Source: Silene latifolia
Lineage: Eukaryota; Streptophyta; Magnoliopsida; Caryophyllales; Caryophyllaceae
Length of the DNA: 64,000 nucleotides
Direction of reading: 5' to 3'
Assembly (NCBI RefSeq): GCF_048544455.1
Contig: NC_133536.1
Location: 38,582,652-38,646,651 of the forward strand
Below are positions 37,418 to 50,700 of this stretch, in pieces. Below the pieces are notes generated by a model. It did no database searches. It was given only the letters and a program-made list of their open reading frames with translations, and was not told the origin of the DNA. Numbering within the stretch: the first letter of the stretch is position 1; each line of letters starts with the position of its first letter. Position numbers and translations under genes: made by a program.

Positions 37418-40400
37418 TTATCTTTTCTGAGATGGGGAACACAGCAAACCAGAAGCATCAGCCCCAACCAGTGCAAGCTCACAAACATTACAGATCTTTC
37501 CCTCCTGTTCCGGTACAAAACGGGCGGTACAATAGGGGCAGGACACATCCTTTTGACCACGGTAAATCGGCACGTAGCTGGCGCCACATACCACAAAAGG
37601 GTTCCTAAAATCATAGTTTAGTTTCACAGCATCAGTCATGTTTCGCTCAGCTGCCTGTAAAATTTGCCGGGCTTGTTTTGCTTGTTGCTCACTAGGAGGG
37701 TTTGTTTCAAGTAGTCGTCGGGCAAAGTTAGCAGCTGTGCTAAGATTCTTGGCATTATAGCAAACCCGCATAGCCATTTGTAGGGCAAGTCGCAAGTGAG
37801 GGGTTTGAAGGTTGCAGTGAGTGAAATACGCAGCTAACTCTTGTTGACGCTTTGGATCATCTTTCAATTCTCTCCTCGTGATCTCCATCTTTAGACCCAA
37901 TACATACTCCTTGACAATTACAATTAACTCTTTGACTTCGTCAACCTCTCGTCTCGACTCGACAACTATCAGAGGAATGGTATGTAAGATGGCTACGAAT
38001 ATGGTGAGAGCTTCTGACAATTTACCAGCGGTTGTGGATTTGTAACCAGACTTGAGCTTATCTTCCAATTGAGAGAAACTAAACACTAAAGCAGGTGGCC
38101 CCCTCACATTTGGGCTTAAAGATTCACTCCATCCTCTTTCCAAGGCAACGGATATGATGGGAGCAGAAGTAAGTGCACGCAAATAAGTTTGACTTCCTGC
38201 ATGAAGGTCAACAAACATGGACTTCAATGGAGAAAAATTTTTGATCCCAAGTTGCCGACTCAGCAACCGCATAGCAGTATCAAAGTTTCCGGCAGCAGCA
38301 TGCTCGGCTGCGAGAGACGACTTCTGGGTCCAGATTTGGCTGACGGGCATGCCGGGACTTGGAGTCACGAACATTGAAGAACGGGAACTAGCCGAGACTT
38401 TAGGAGTATCTTCCTCTAGAGGCAGATCCAAATCCTCAAGGTCCCAACCTCCAGCTTCCTCATTCTCTTCAGCTTCTTCTCTATCAGATAAATTTTCAGT
38501 AATTCCATTTGTTATCTCTACATCTTCCTCCAAACTTTCGCCCCAATCAGCTCCGCTTTCCTCTTCCTCTTCTTCGGGAGCACCCCTCCCAAGGTCAATT
38601 CCGCCATCAAAGATACCCTTCATCACTCTCAGAAGAGGCCAATCGCCGGCACATTTAACAGGTGCCGGAGGTATCAGAAGGGAGGGAACCTTTCCCGAGG
38701 GCAAAGTAGGAATATCATCTCCTAATTTAGAAGCCAGCCTCTCGGCAACATCATGAAGGCCGTGAACCGATGCCGTCATGTATGCCAGAGGCAAATGACC
38801 GGCATCTTCTAAGATCTTGACACGCTCCTGAACGTCGCCCAAATAAAGGGCATTATGAAATTGACCCATGACATCGTTTTTCACCTCCGCAATTTTCAAC
38901 ATTTTGGTAGATTTCTCCGTGTTCCCTGTTATCAAATAAAGAAAAGAAAGTCTCTCGAAATTTTTAGTCCTCTGGTAAGCATATTCCACAATACCAGTAT
39001 TACCCTGGCGAAGAGCCTCCAACCCTAGTCGGTACCAGTGATCTTTCTCATCAATTTCCTTGGCTGAAGCAACTGCAATTTGAATATTTCCACTTTCCAA
39101 AGCTAAATTGAACCGGGTTTTCTCGTCTTTTACAAAATGCAAAGCAACTTCTGGAAACCCCTTCTGCTGCAAATAAGCAATCATAGCTTGCCCCACGAGT
39201 TCGGAGTTTCGTATCATTGACATGACATGATCGTATCTCTTCCTCAATAAATTTAGCTTGAAAATATACTCAGTAGCATCAATAACTATAGCCTTATTCT
39301 TTCCATCTCGTTCCAAGCAAAAAAGTGTATTGCCAGAAACTTTGGTGATGTAAATTGGGAAATCAAGTGTTTTGATAATGCCACTATCTCCATTGGGAAG
39401 ACAATACTTAATGTGATTAAGAGTTGTATAGATAAAAACTCCATTGTCATCCCAGGCTCCACTCTTAACACGAATTGTCTCGTGGAGAGTACACTGGTGA
39501 ACAAGCTCCTTATTAGCAATCACGATGACATGTTTGCTTAGCAAGGCAACAGTCTGCATGTCATTTGACCACACCACATACTTCACAAAGGGGGTTTGAA
39601 GCTCACCAAGAACGATTCTCTGCTGCAAGTCGAAAATAATAACTCTATCCTCTGACCTACACAGCACATTTCCAGTCCCTGCATAGAATATTGCGTCAGT
39701 GGCAATAGGTAAGGGACTCTTCTTCACAATTTCATTCTTCAGGTTTTTCACCATGACTTGATTGTGGCTTTTGTCAAGCACTGCAAACCTGTTGCGAGCA
39801 ATAAAAACAGCAGATCCTCCAACACCCCTTTTCGCTTCTTGTGCCACATCACCCCTTCCAGAGGCATCTTTGGGTACAATATAGAGCTCATAGGACCCAC
39901 CATCGACATCAGAACATATGAGAACAGCATTCTCAGTAGGGCTATAAGAAAGAGTCCTAGGACCTTGGTTTAAGCTTGTTGAGCCAGGCCGACGAATTGG
40001 AACCACTTGTGTATCACGTTGAGTGGAGAATTCAAAAAACCGCAAGAAACGATCTTTTGCGTAAAACAATACATCACCGCTGACAGAAAATGCTGGTCGT
40101 TCCCTCTCCAATTTAAAGACAATAATCCCACTATCGTGGCCAGCAGCTAGGAGATTGATCTCAGGATGAGCTACGAGAATCCAAAATCTATCATGTTCCC
40201 GGCGGAATGTTTGAATACCAGTTCGCTTTGTTACATCCCATACACGAATGCTTTTGTCCTCTGAATTTGAAACAATAATATCCTGCTTGGCATGGAATAT
40301 GACACTGGACACATTATTCATGTGCCCCCTCAATGTGTCTACTTCCCAAGCCTTTGTATCTAATAAATAAAGTAAAAGCAAGTCAGTGAGGCACCTTACG

Positions 40401-43345
40401 CTAAATGAATTCAGCAAGCCATTCAAAACTATGAAGAACATAAAAGTCATCATAGATATGAGCAAACATAGAAGATCAGATGAGATTCAAGATTAGTTAC
40501 TTATCCAATAGGATCTCTTATTCATATACCCTATAGGCTCATTACAGTACGATTTGAGGAAAAGAAATTCAGAAGAACATCCCTTGCACATAATTTACAA
40601 GTTTTTATAAAAGAGACGCAGAATAAGGTAGCTTGAGTTTTCAGACAACCAATCAAAATTAAAAAGACTAATGTACATTATCAGCAAGAAATTCTTTCCC
40701 AGACAACTTCTGCAGCATCAAGTTTATTCAACTCACTGAACCAATTTCAAACCCTTTCGACACCAACTAAATGAAGAAATTCACTTCCACTAAGCAAAAT
40801 ATTCTGACATTCTGTTAGGAGTATGACTTATATCTACTCAACATCAGCCAAAAAAAATAACATTATAAGAGTCCAGATGTAGCCTAAGAAACAACTCATG
40901 TCCTTCAAACTTGGGGTTTATTAAAAAAAAAAAACTTGAGTTCAAGTAAGGATCAGGTTTCAGCAAGCCAGAACACATCCTACTAGTAATAAACAAACAC
41001 AACTAGGAGTAACACTATTAATAAAATCGCTAACAAAAGAAAACCAATCTCTTCAAACCTATGAATTGCATCTCTTAAAACCTATTTGTTTATCGCAGCA
41101 CACCTGAAAGTCAAAATTAATCTTAGCCCAAAATTTAGTAACTTCATCATAGATGGGCTACTTGTTAACACTCGCTCTGGCCTGTGGCTAGTAGCATGAT
41201 CGATAATAGTGAATAACGTTGAATCAGATTTAAGTGAACATTCACAACAGTGAAGAAAACGACTCACTGCATAGTCATGCAGGTCAATTAGCCCCTCAAA
41301 TCTCAACAATTTAGTCCCTCGAAAATGTGCAACAGATATTTAACACAGCAAATCATCTTGGGACGTGAAGTAATAGCCAAACCAACATCAATCTAGTTGC
41401 ATTGTGGAAAAGAAGGTGTCCATGAAAGGGTAGACCATAAAACACATCCATCAAAAGACTGCTAACAAAGAAACTAGGTCACGGAGTCAAATTCACACTT
41501 AACCAAGGGTGAAGAAACTACAAACAGGTCAGAAATGAAACCTCAGGGGATAGTTTTACCGATTATAAACAACTCATGGGAGTCTTTTAAGCCTCAGAGG
41601 CAATCACCCAAATGATTCAGTTTCTAAAAGAGCTTTCTTTCTGACAAATTCACCGGCAATCCGGATCAAATGGGCGGAGGGAAGTCTTAATTCAAAGGCC
41701 TACGCGCCAGAACTTTTTGAAATGGCTCGCACAAAGACCCCTAAATCCAACCCAGCCTTTTCTTTCACCATTCCTCACCAATCCTGGATCAAACTTGCCT
41801 TGCGCCCTCACATTGAAGTTATAGTGTTTAAAGAAGAACAATATTAATCTCAACTGTTTGGAATATACAATTACCAAAAAGCAGGATTAACTAGTGGTTA
41901 AACACATTCACATTCACCACAATTTGCACAAAATGACAGATTATAAGACTTACCATTCATGCGCCACAATTTTACTTGTCGGTCATCAGCCCCAGATACA
42001 ATTAAGGGGAGTGTAGGATGGAATGATGCCCAGTTAACTCCCCTATCATGGCCTTCCAAAACATACTTAACCACGGCATCGACACCACCAAAAAGATCTG
42101 AATTCATTTGACTCAACCGCATTAAGTCATCTGCAGGAGATGCACTTTTCTTCCTTAGGGCTCCGATATCCCAGACCCGAACTGTCTGGTCAAGCGAAGC
42201 TGACACGACAAGGTCTTCTTTAGGATGAAAGGAGGCACACATCACATAATGATTGTGCCCTGTCAAGACTGCAATACATGTCCGTGATTGCCAGTTCCAA
42301 ATGCGAATAGTCTGGTCATCACTGGCACTCACAATCCATGGGTTCTCATGGTGAAACTGCACGGTCCGAATGTAATCAAGATGTCCAAGAAGGGTAAAAA
42401 GACACCTGTGCAATTTGTAGTTCCAAACTTTAATCTTGTAGTCATCACCTGAGACAAACAAGTAAGATATAAAGACCCCAAGAATCTGATATTTAACTAA
42501 TCTGATCATGGAAGCATAAAACCCTAAGAAAATGACACGACCAATATATCGAATCCCATGCTACCTCACCCTTCCAATATTAAGAAAGAATTCCAATCAG
42601 CATATTAAGATGTTGAGCAAGGGTTTATGTTTCATTTTGAGCTTATTTAGATAACAAAAGCTGGAATCCACATTTATATCTATGGCTCAAGTATGAGAAC
42701 GTAACATGAATCATTAGTAGATGGTATCAGTCAATGGACATCAAACATTTGAACATGTGCACAAAAAGATAATAACTCTGTTATCGTATATGGGCATCAA
42801 TGTTACTCACTAATTTCTTGGAAGCTATACAATTTCCAAGTCATCTTCAAGTCAAAAGTCAAGACTATGTATCTTAATGCCTAAGTTGAATACCAGGTGT
42901 TCATTTTATTTCCAGACAAGTTGAACTCCACACCGTCCATAATTCTATGCAATATGCAATGCCCGAGAAAATCACTCAAAAAAGAAAAAAACAACACATC
43001 CATAGATTGAGCCAAGGGTAACATAGTACATAGAGTGAATAAATAAGAGCAACAAAAACAACATCCATCATTAGTAGCATCAAAGGCTTTCTAAGCAAAA
43101 GAACGTGAATGAATAAGAAAATAGGATAACGGCATACCCCCAGACACAAACAACGGCTGAGATTGATGGAAATGAACACCACGAACAGGGCCATCATGTT
43201 CATCAAAACGATCAAGAAGAGTACCATTCCGGTAATCCCATAGCTGGATCACACCACTGTGAAGACTTGCCAAGATCCATGGCCTCTTACTATGGAAACT
43301 CAGTCCCTTGACCCTACTACTCTTACTCTCAAACTTCGTCAACAT
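37418..43345 (-). CDS. COPA: Coatomer subunit alpha (alpha-COP)
   Basis: Three coding exons on the minus strand, 43345-43138, 42448-41954 and 40359-37418, join in phase to 1,214 residues, close to plant alpha-COP (about 1,216). The N-terminal 300 residues carry WD40 repeats ending LWDY, VWNY, IWNW, VWDI, LWRM and VWDV. Next come the coatomer WD-associated region and an acidic linker (near residue 830, [12 protein letters not shown]). The C-terminal domain ends with CPYC and CNVC pairs and SPSQKR. Alpha-COP is the large COPI cage subunit; it reads dilysine sorting signals and drives Golgi-to-ER retrieval in the cytosol. All exons are intact. A likely 5' UTR intron spans about 43398-43894 (donor G/GTAATT, acceptor GTAG). 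Confidence 0.98.
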
Positions 43346-43397
43346 TATTCAACAATCCAGGATTTCTCGCTCTTGCCCGGAAACAACCCCTAATAAA

Positions 43398-44279
43398 CTA
43401 CACAAACACAAAATAAAATCAGTCTCTAGTAAGCCCGTTTTACACATATATCGCGCAATACATATTCTTTTACAACGAATTCACGACATCAATTCAGAAG
43501 GCGGTCTTACTATACATCTCCAAATATCTTCAATCTTAATTCACATATTTTGAATCAAACTCGAAGTGCAAATAATCGGCACAACGAAATTCATCAACTC
43601 AAACACCTCAAAAGATCGAAAACGATCGACATTAACAAAACAAATCCACGATCTCTAATTCTCTACCTTGCAGCATAAACCTTATACAATTTGCTGCTAT
43701 TTACACATTTTTCCACAAATTAAACCAAATCTAAGCTCAACTCTTAACCTGATAACATCAAAATCACAATTACTAACCAAAATACAAGCATCGAATCAAA
43801 TACAGCAATCAACTACAGTAATCACCAAACCGAGCAAAATTAAAATTAAAATTTGGGGAAAAACAAAAAATAATTGAATTGAAAGATTAATTACCGGTAC
43901 TCAGATCTGATTAGTGAAATTGGACAGTTAAATCAAGTGATGTCTTGTATTAGCAAATTTAGCATCAAGAATTGGAAGAGTAAATTTAGAGAGAAGAAGA
44001 GAAAATTGCGAGGATTTAGAGTGAGAGAAAAATGGTGAAGAAGATTTTGTGTTTTTTAATTTGGTGTAGATCTGCCCACTAACTAGCTATTTGGTGGGAG
44101 AATTATTAATTTTTTTTTCTTTTTACAGAGAGAAATATAGCAGGGAATTTTAATTTTTATAAGACGTTGACTAGTGGTGTTTTTGGTATGAGGAGTTGTA
44201 AGAGGGTGAAGGTGTATCGTTGGATTATGTTTCAATGGTTGAGATCTTGAGTGGTTATGTCATCATGATTCATTCATGA
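43398..44279 (-). promoter_or_regulatory. Coatomer alpha 5' UTR intron and promoter region
   Basis: The minus-strand sequence from about 44050 to 43895 is purine-rich, fitting a first non-coding exon. An intron of about 500 bp then precedes the short leader before the ATG at 43345. The sequence between 44050 and the PIF element at 44280 is the presumed core promoter. No specific box is claimed. Confidence 0.5.
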
Positions 44280-44556
44280 GGGCATCCACAATAGACAAAC
44301 CACCAATTTAACAAACCCCTTTAATAACAAACTCATTCATAACAATAGACAAACCTTTTCAAGGTTCATACCATAGGACCCACATAAAATTATCCATTTC
44401 TTTCCCTCATATATATATGTTGGATACATTTGTCAAATTTTAAACATTAAAACAAATCCATCATCATAATTAGTATTAGATTAAAAATTATATAAATTAA
44501 GAATTTATGATTAATGATTTATGATAATTATAAAAATTGCCTCGTAAAATCAATAA

Positions 44557-45618
44557 TTAGTCTTTATTTCCTCCATATTTTTGCCAAATGTGATTTACCA
44601 AATCAGCTCGAAGTTGGTGATGTATCTCATTATCACGTAATTCCACATGCTTTTGAAGGTTGTCTCGAAATTGTTGTATTGACCCGTGATTAGTTGGATA
44701 TGACGTGGATGATCCCTCATCACTCCACTCGCTTATTGTTGCACCTTCATCCTCGACAATCATATTATGTAATATGATACAAGCATACTTTATATCTTTG
44801 ATTAACCTTCGATGCCATATCCTACATGGACCTCGAATAATTGCCCATCAAGATTGGAGGACTCCGAATGCTCGTTCCACATCTTTTCTTGCAGACTCTT
44901 GCTTTTGTTTGAATAAGATCCTTTTTGGGTCTTGAGCAGGTGAAAAACTTTTAACAAAGGATGCCCATTCCGGGTAAATACCATTAACTAGATAATACCC
45001 TTGTTTGTATTCGGTTCCACTAACAGTAAAATCGGTTGGCGGAGCAAATCCTTGTAGTGCATTATCATTGAATAATGGAGACTGATTTAGAACATTGCCG
45101 GCAACCCCAAAATAGGCATGCCATATCCACAAGTCATTTGAGGCAACAACTTCTAACATAATTGTTGGACACCCTTGATCACCTCGAGTAAATTGGCCAG
45201 CCCATGCAACCGGACAACTAGACCATGCCCAATGCATACAATCAAGGCTACCTAACATGCCGGGAAAACCATGTTTTTCAGCATGAATATGAAACAAACG
45301 CTGCACATCGTTTGCATTGGGTCGCCTTAAATATCTCTCGCCAAACACCGCTATGACCCCTCGACAAAACTCGTACAAAGCTTCTTTTGCAGTAGTTTCA
45401 CCCAAACGTAAATACTCGTCGTAACTATCTAGTGGGGTTCTATAAGCCAATTGTCGTATAGCAGCTGTGCATTTCTGTAAGGTAGAAACTCCCTGCCTCC
45501 GGGATGCATCACTCCTCATTTGAAAGTAAGTAGAATGATTTCCCAATGCTTGAACAATATGAACAAATAACTCTTTACTCATTCGAAATCTTCGTCGGAA
45601 CATATTAGGTGTATACAC
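44557..45618 (-). pseudogene. PIF/Harbinger DDE transposase with nonsense codon
   Basis: The frame reads MFRRRFRMSKELFVHI through the DDE_Tnp_4 domain: first Asp in LGSLDCMHWAW, second in ASNDLWIWHAYFG, Glu in KDVERAFGVLQS. A TGA (44849-44847) replaces the Arg of the usual QSRWAIIRGP, consistent with a CGA-to-TGA change. The frame then stays open to the normal end at 44557. The codons upstream of NPVYTPNMF hit an in-frame stop near 45650, so the usual N-terminal region is also lost. Sense direction matches ORF1. Confidence 0.92.
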
Positions 45619-45824
45619 CGGATTTTTATGGTGAATTTTTTTAATGACAAAAGACTCGTATATAGTGGAAGGAGTATTTGCTTAAATGACAATAAATGAA
45701 CCAAACTACAATCTAATTTATTGTATAAAACTACCATCAGATTTATGGTATCAAACTACCGTCAAATTAATGACAGTAAATGTATTAACTACCGTCTGAT
45801 CAATATTGTACCAAATTTATTGTG

Positions 45825-46070
45825 AGAGGCAATATTGTACCAAATTTATTGTGAGACCGTCTCACAATGATATCTATTGCGAGAGTAAATTTATTGTGAG
45901 AGACCGTCTTACACTAAATTTATCCGAATGACCGTCTCACATTATATTTATTGAGAGACTGTCTCACACTAAATCTAATGTCAAGCCGTCTCAAAATAAA
46001 TTTATTATGAGACCGTCTCACAATAATTTATTGCGTGATCGTCTCACACAAATAAATTTGTTCTCACACT
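45825..46070. repeat. GAGACCGTCTC palindrome cluster inside PIF element
   Basis: About seven copies of TGAGACCGTCTCA or decayed forms, separated by AATTTATTG-like spacers, occupy the spacer between the two PIF ORFs. The motif can form small hairpins. Related GAGACGGTC sequence occurs near 34790. Confidence 0.8.
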
Positions 46071-46206
46071 AAATGTAAATTAAGAAGCCACAGTAATAGA
46101 AGTAGACCAAATTAAACAAACTTTTGGTACGTTTTACATGAGCATTCCAATTAGCATCATTACTCTTTCACAAATTAGCATTAGACAACCATCATTAATC
46201 ACAAAT

Positions 46207-47366
46207 CTAGCCTAAATTATATTTTTTCTTAATCATTTCACAAACTTTTTCATGAACAAGGAGTTGTAAAGAGGTCATACTACTTGTATCCTTAAAAAGC
46301 AATTCCAACTCTTTTACCTTCACTTCCTCTTGTTTAGCCTTCACACTTGCATTCAACCCCTCTGTTAATTCTCTCATAACCTTAATCTTCTCTGCTTGAT
46401 TGTCTTCCATAAATTTCCATTTACCTTCAAATGAATCTTCATTTCCTCTATTCTTTCCTTTTTTTCTCGTTGAGCTTTTGCTTTCTTTTGACCCATTGGT
46501 CGAACTTCATCTTCTATGTCAATGTTTGTTTCGGAATTAGATGACGATCTTTTTAAAGAAGAATTATTGATCCCTTCGGGCTGGGCTTGTCGTCTCCACT
46601 TGGGATTTTCTTTCAAAATTGCCCACATATGTTCCAAATTGAAATGTCTCTTAACACTTTTTCCATTCCTCCCTTTTTTAGGAACTTTGGAATACAACTC
46701 ATGAGCACTCAATCTCAACTGATCTTCCGACCACCCACTCGGATATTGGTTATATATTTGATTGTAAAATTGATTAAACTCATTAATGGAGGGGTTAACC
46801 CGAAAGTAGTAAGATTTAACTGTACTTGGGATTCTTTTAATCAGAGAATTGTTCCACTTATTAAAATAGTCAGTGACCCTCTTCCAAAACTGATGGGAGT
46901 GTTGTTGATTCCCATGGATCTCATCTTGTGAGATAACACTCCAAGAATTTGCTAAACATTTCTGATCTTCAATGGTCCATGTTTGGCTCCCTCCATCGTC
47001 ATCGACATCATCATCTATTGCAATATTATCCAACCCTTGTTGAGTAGAAGCTACTTGCACTTCTGGCACTTCGGAAATTTCAATGCTTTCCCTTCGTTGC
47101 TCCATTAAATTAGGACAAGGATTTGGAGTTCGGGTTGTAGTTGCATGCATTCCAAATGGACCCATACTTGGATGGAGATATGGAGAATATGGATAAATAA
47201 TAGGATATGGGTGATGATTTGATTGGGAATAATCATGGGGAGGTAATAAAATTGGTTTAATTTGGGAAGGAGGATGAGGTTGTTGTTCTGGTATTTGTGA
47301 AGGGGTATTAGAAGATTTAGAAGACTTAAGCAAATCACCATATGCTTTGTAGTTGTCGTCCATCAT
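46207..47366 (-). pseudogene. PIF/Harbinger ORF1, Myb/SANT-like protein, frameshifted
   Basis: The start at 47366 gives a Pro/Gln/Ser-rich N-terminus, then a Myb/SANT-like trihelix (TWTIEDQKCLANSWSVISQD ... FWKRVTDYFNK ... SYYFRVNPSINEFNQFY), a basic segment and an acidic stretch. Near 46430 a one-base change shifts the frame, and the natural C-terminus (FMEDNQAEKIKVMRELTEGL ... MIKKKYNLG) continues in another frame to 46207. ORF1 proteins of this family bind the element ends with the transposase. Without the frameshift the protein would be about 385 residues. Confidence 0.9.
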
Positions 47367-47767
47367 TCACAAATGGTGGGTGGGTTTGTTAATAATATCT
47401 GCTTTGTAATTTTAAGAGGTTTTTACCCATGGGTTAATGCAGTAGTATATAGGATAATGTGAAAAATATAGCTGTTGCATGCAAAATAGCCGTTGCTTTA
47501 TAATTGTAGGGGCCACTACTTGTCAGATTTTATGGACAACTCACTCAACAAACCCGTAAACTATTTAGTAACCATTCCTATCAACAAACCCCAACCCCTT
47601 TGTCTAGTAATAGAAGGTTTGTTAACAAACCTTGACATGTCATCTTATAAACCCATGACAAACCTCTATTGCTAGTGCCCTGAGTTTATGAGTAGTTGAA
47701 TGATATGCAAAAGTTTGGAGTTTTTTTTGTTTCGTTGGAGGTTTTAAATTGAATTATTTAGAGTATA

Positions 47768-50700
47768 TTTTTTTTTTTTGCAAGAAAGGTTTATCCTATC
47801 TTTATTCATCCTTAAGGGGTGAAGAAAATAGGAATAGTTTCTTACAAAGAGTAGCCAAGTTAAATATAAATAGCATTGAGATGATCAATCATCTCGTCAT
47901 TAACAGATCTATTCTTATCAAGCAATTTAACTCCTATGTTAAGTTGAAGATTTCTAAAGCATGTGGAGAAGATTCCTTGCCAGAAAATAAACGAGTGTTT
48001 CGTTCCTGCCAAATAGCATACGTAGTAGCAATAAGGCAGCAACGAAACCAACTCATTTTCCAATGTTTCCTAGCATACCTTGCATTGGACCAGTTAAGTT
48101 CATGTCTTAGGCTCATACTGCGTCCAGAAATTCTCATCCAAGTGAGCATACTGCACCATAAATCCCTAGAGAAAGCACATTTGAAAAATAGATGGGTGTG
48201 AGTCTCTCACTGGCCGCTCGACAAAGAATACACCAATTCACCCAACACAACCCCCTTTTAGTGATGCAGTCCACAGTAGGAAGCTTAGCTTGTACAACAA
48301 GAGCAGCAATGAAACTATGCCTAGGAATAACAGTACTATTCCAAACAACTCTGACCCAGTGCACCTTAGGAAATTTAGTCCTCAACTGCTCATACATCCT
48401 AGCAACCCTGAATTGGCCCTTGGTATCCACACAACTGAGTAGGGCAGATGTGGCATTAGCAGCAGTACCAAAGAACTTTAGGAGGTGATCTCTGGTGTGC
48501 AGTAAGGCTCTCCAGCTCTCAGAGTGATGAGCACCAATCCCAGCAGTCCAAATGGTTTGCAGTTTGAGATTATAGACAGAATGCCAAGTAGCCCAGACAG
48601 AAGTAGTGTTAGACAAGATTTGTCAGAGCCATTTACAGATGTTGGCTCTATTCCAAGAGAGGACTTCCTTAATATTGAAACCTCCTTCTTCCCTGGGGCA
48701 GCAGCAGGATTGCCAACTCTTCATATACATACGGTGTTGTCCTTCCTTAGAATTCCATAGGTAGTTCCTACAAAGCCTATTCAGAGTTTTCAAAAGACCA
48801 GCAGGTAGAAGTAAAGTATTACACCAGTAACACTCCAGTCCAAAAAGAACAGAGTTCAGGAGTTAAAGTCTACCAGCATAAGAGAGGAGCTTGGTGGTCC
48901 AATGGGTAATAGACTGATGGATTTTGCTTATCAGAGCATCATATATATGACCATGAAGGTGACTGTCATACAGAGGTAAACCAAGGTATCTAAATGGAAA
49001 AGTCCCCTCAGAATACTCAGTGAAGTTCTTAATCATCAATTTAATGCCATCAGATACACCCCCAAAGTAAATATTTGTCTTTTCATTATTTGGCTCTAAT
49101 CCAGAGATGGAATCAAAGAAATGTAGAGCTTGAGCAACAGCCTGGACAGATGGTACATCACCTCTCATAAAGATCATAAGATCATCTGCAAATATAAGGT
49201 GATTAAGTTTCACTCTAGCACATTTTGGGTGGTAAGTTACCTGTGGCTTAACACTAAGAACTCTCAAATATCGAGAGAGAATCTCCATAGCAAGGACAAA
49301 CAAGTAAGGAGACAAGGGGTCTCCTTGCCTGAGGCCCCCTTCCCCTTTGAAAAACCCAGCATGCCCACCATTGATCTTCAAAGTAAACTAGGTGCTAGTT
49401 ATGCAACCCATGATCCATTTTATGTAAAGACCAGGGAAATTTAGAGCTTGCAACACATCCGCAATAAATCTCCATTGCACAGAATCAAAAGCTTTTTTGA
49501 TATCGACTTTAATTAAGCTTCTAGGGGAAATAGATTTCTAAATATAGCCTTTGATAAGGGACTGAGACATCATGATATTTTCAAAAATGTTTCTCCCCTC
49601 AACAAAGACCCCTTGCTCAGTACCAACCAATCTAGGCAGTAGTGGCTTAAGTCTAGCAACCAGTACTTTGCTAATGGTCTTGTAGAAAATAGTGCAACAG
49701 GCAATAGGCCGAAAATGCTTAACAGAGGAGACAACTGCCTTCTTAGGGATAAGGGTAAGAATAGTGACATTAGCCTGCTTAGCAAGTTTACCAGTTTTGA
49801 AGAAAGACTGGACAGCTTTAATAAAGTCATCACCAATTAGAGGCCAGACAAATTGAAAGAACCCTGCAGAAAAACCCATCATAACCTGGACTTTTGTTAT
49901 CTCCTATATGGAAAAGAGCCTTCTTAATTTCAGCAGGAGTGATAGGAACACACAGGCCAGCGTGATCCTCAACAGGCAGACAGTGACCAGTAGCAATAAA
50001 CTCCCTGTCAAGCTCCTGAATAGTATGCTGCGTCCCCAAGAGCTGCTGGTAGTAAGCCACAAAAGCAGCATTGACATTAGTAACTCCAATAACAGTATCA
50101 CCATGATGGTTACAGATGTTGCCCACTATACTCTGTTGCTTTCTTTGTGCAATTTTGGCAAAAAAATAGCGAGAAGAGCAGTCATTAGACTTAATCCCCG
50201 AGATTTTTGCTTTTTGGTAAAGCATAGCTAACTCAGCTTTCTTGAGTGTCTTGTATATGTCCACTAGACCTACTTCCTCATCAAGTAAATTATGATCACA
50301 AGGTGAGGCATTAATACGCAGTTGACAATCTCTAAGCTTTGTTTCAGCATCAGTTACCCTCTCAGTAAGGCCATTGTATTCCTGTTTGTGCAGTTTACGC
50401 AGTTCAGTTCTAACAAAAGATAGCTTCCTGAATAGGATGTACATGAGAGAGCCAGAACAAGGTTTGGACCAACCATTAGTGACAGTAGTGATGTAGTTGG
50501 GACTGTCAATCTAGCAATTTAGGAAACTGAATTGCTTCCTTACCAATTGCTCCTCAAAAACATTAACAACCAAATTAAAGGGGAGTGGTCAGAAATACCC
50601 GGGGGTAAGAACTACAACATTTGAAGTAGGAAACTGTTGGATCCAATTGTGATTGACTAAAGCTCTATCCAGCCTAGACCACACTCTTGATCCATCATGG

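Larger units (their letters stand above)
44280..47680 (-). mobile_element. PIF/Harbinger DNA transposon, two ORFs, inactivated
   Basis: Left end GGGCATCCACAATAG (44280) and right end, read in reverse, GGGCACTAGCAATAG (47680) are imperfect TIRs of the PIF/Harbinger type. The trinucleotide TGA flanks both sides (44277-44279 and 47681-47683), a 3-bp target-site duplication; the family usually prefers TWA. The element is 3,401 bp with an ORF1 Myb/SANT-like protein (47366-46207) and a DDE transposase (45618-44557), both on the minus strand. Between them is a block of GAGACCGTCTC palindromes. One nonsense codon and one frameshift inactivate it. Confidence 0.93.

Noticed and set aside
38217-38756. 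Plus-strand Ser-rich ORF of 179 codons
   Set aside because: It is antisense to the intact coatomer alpha exon and has no independent support.
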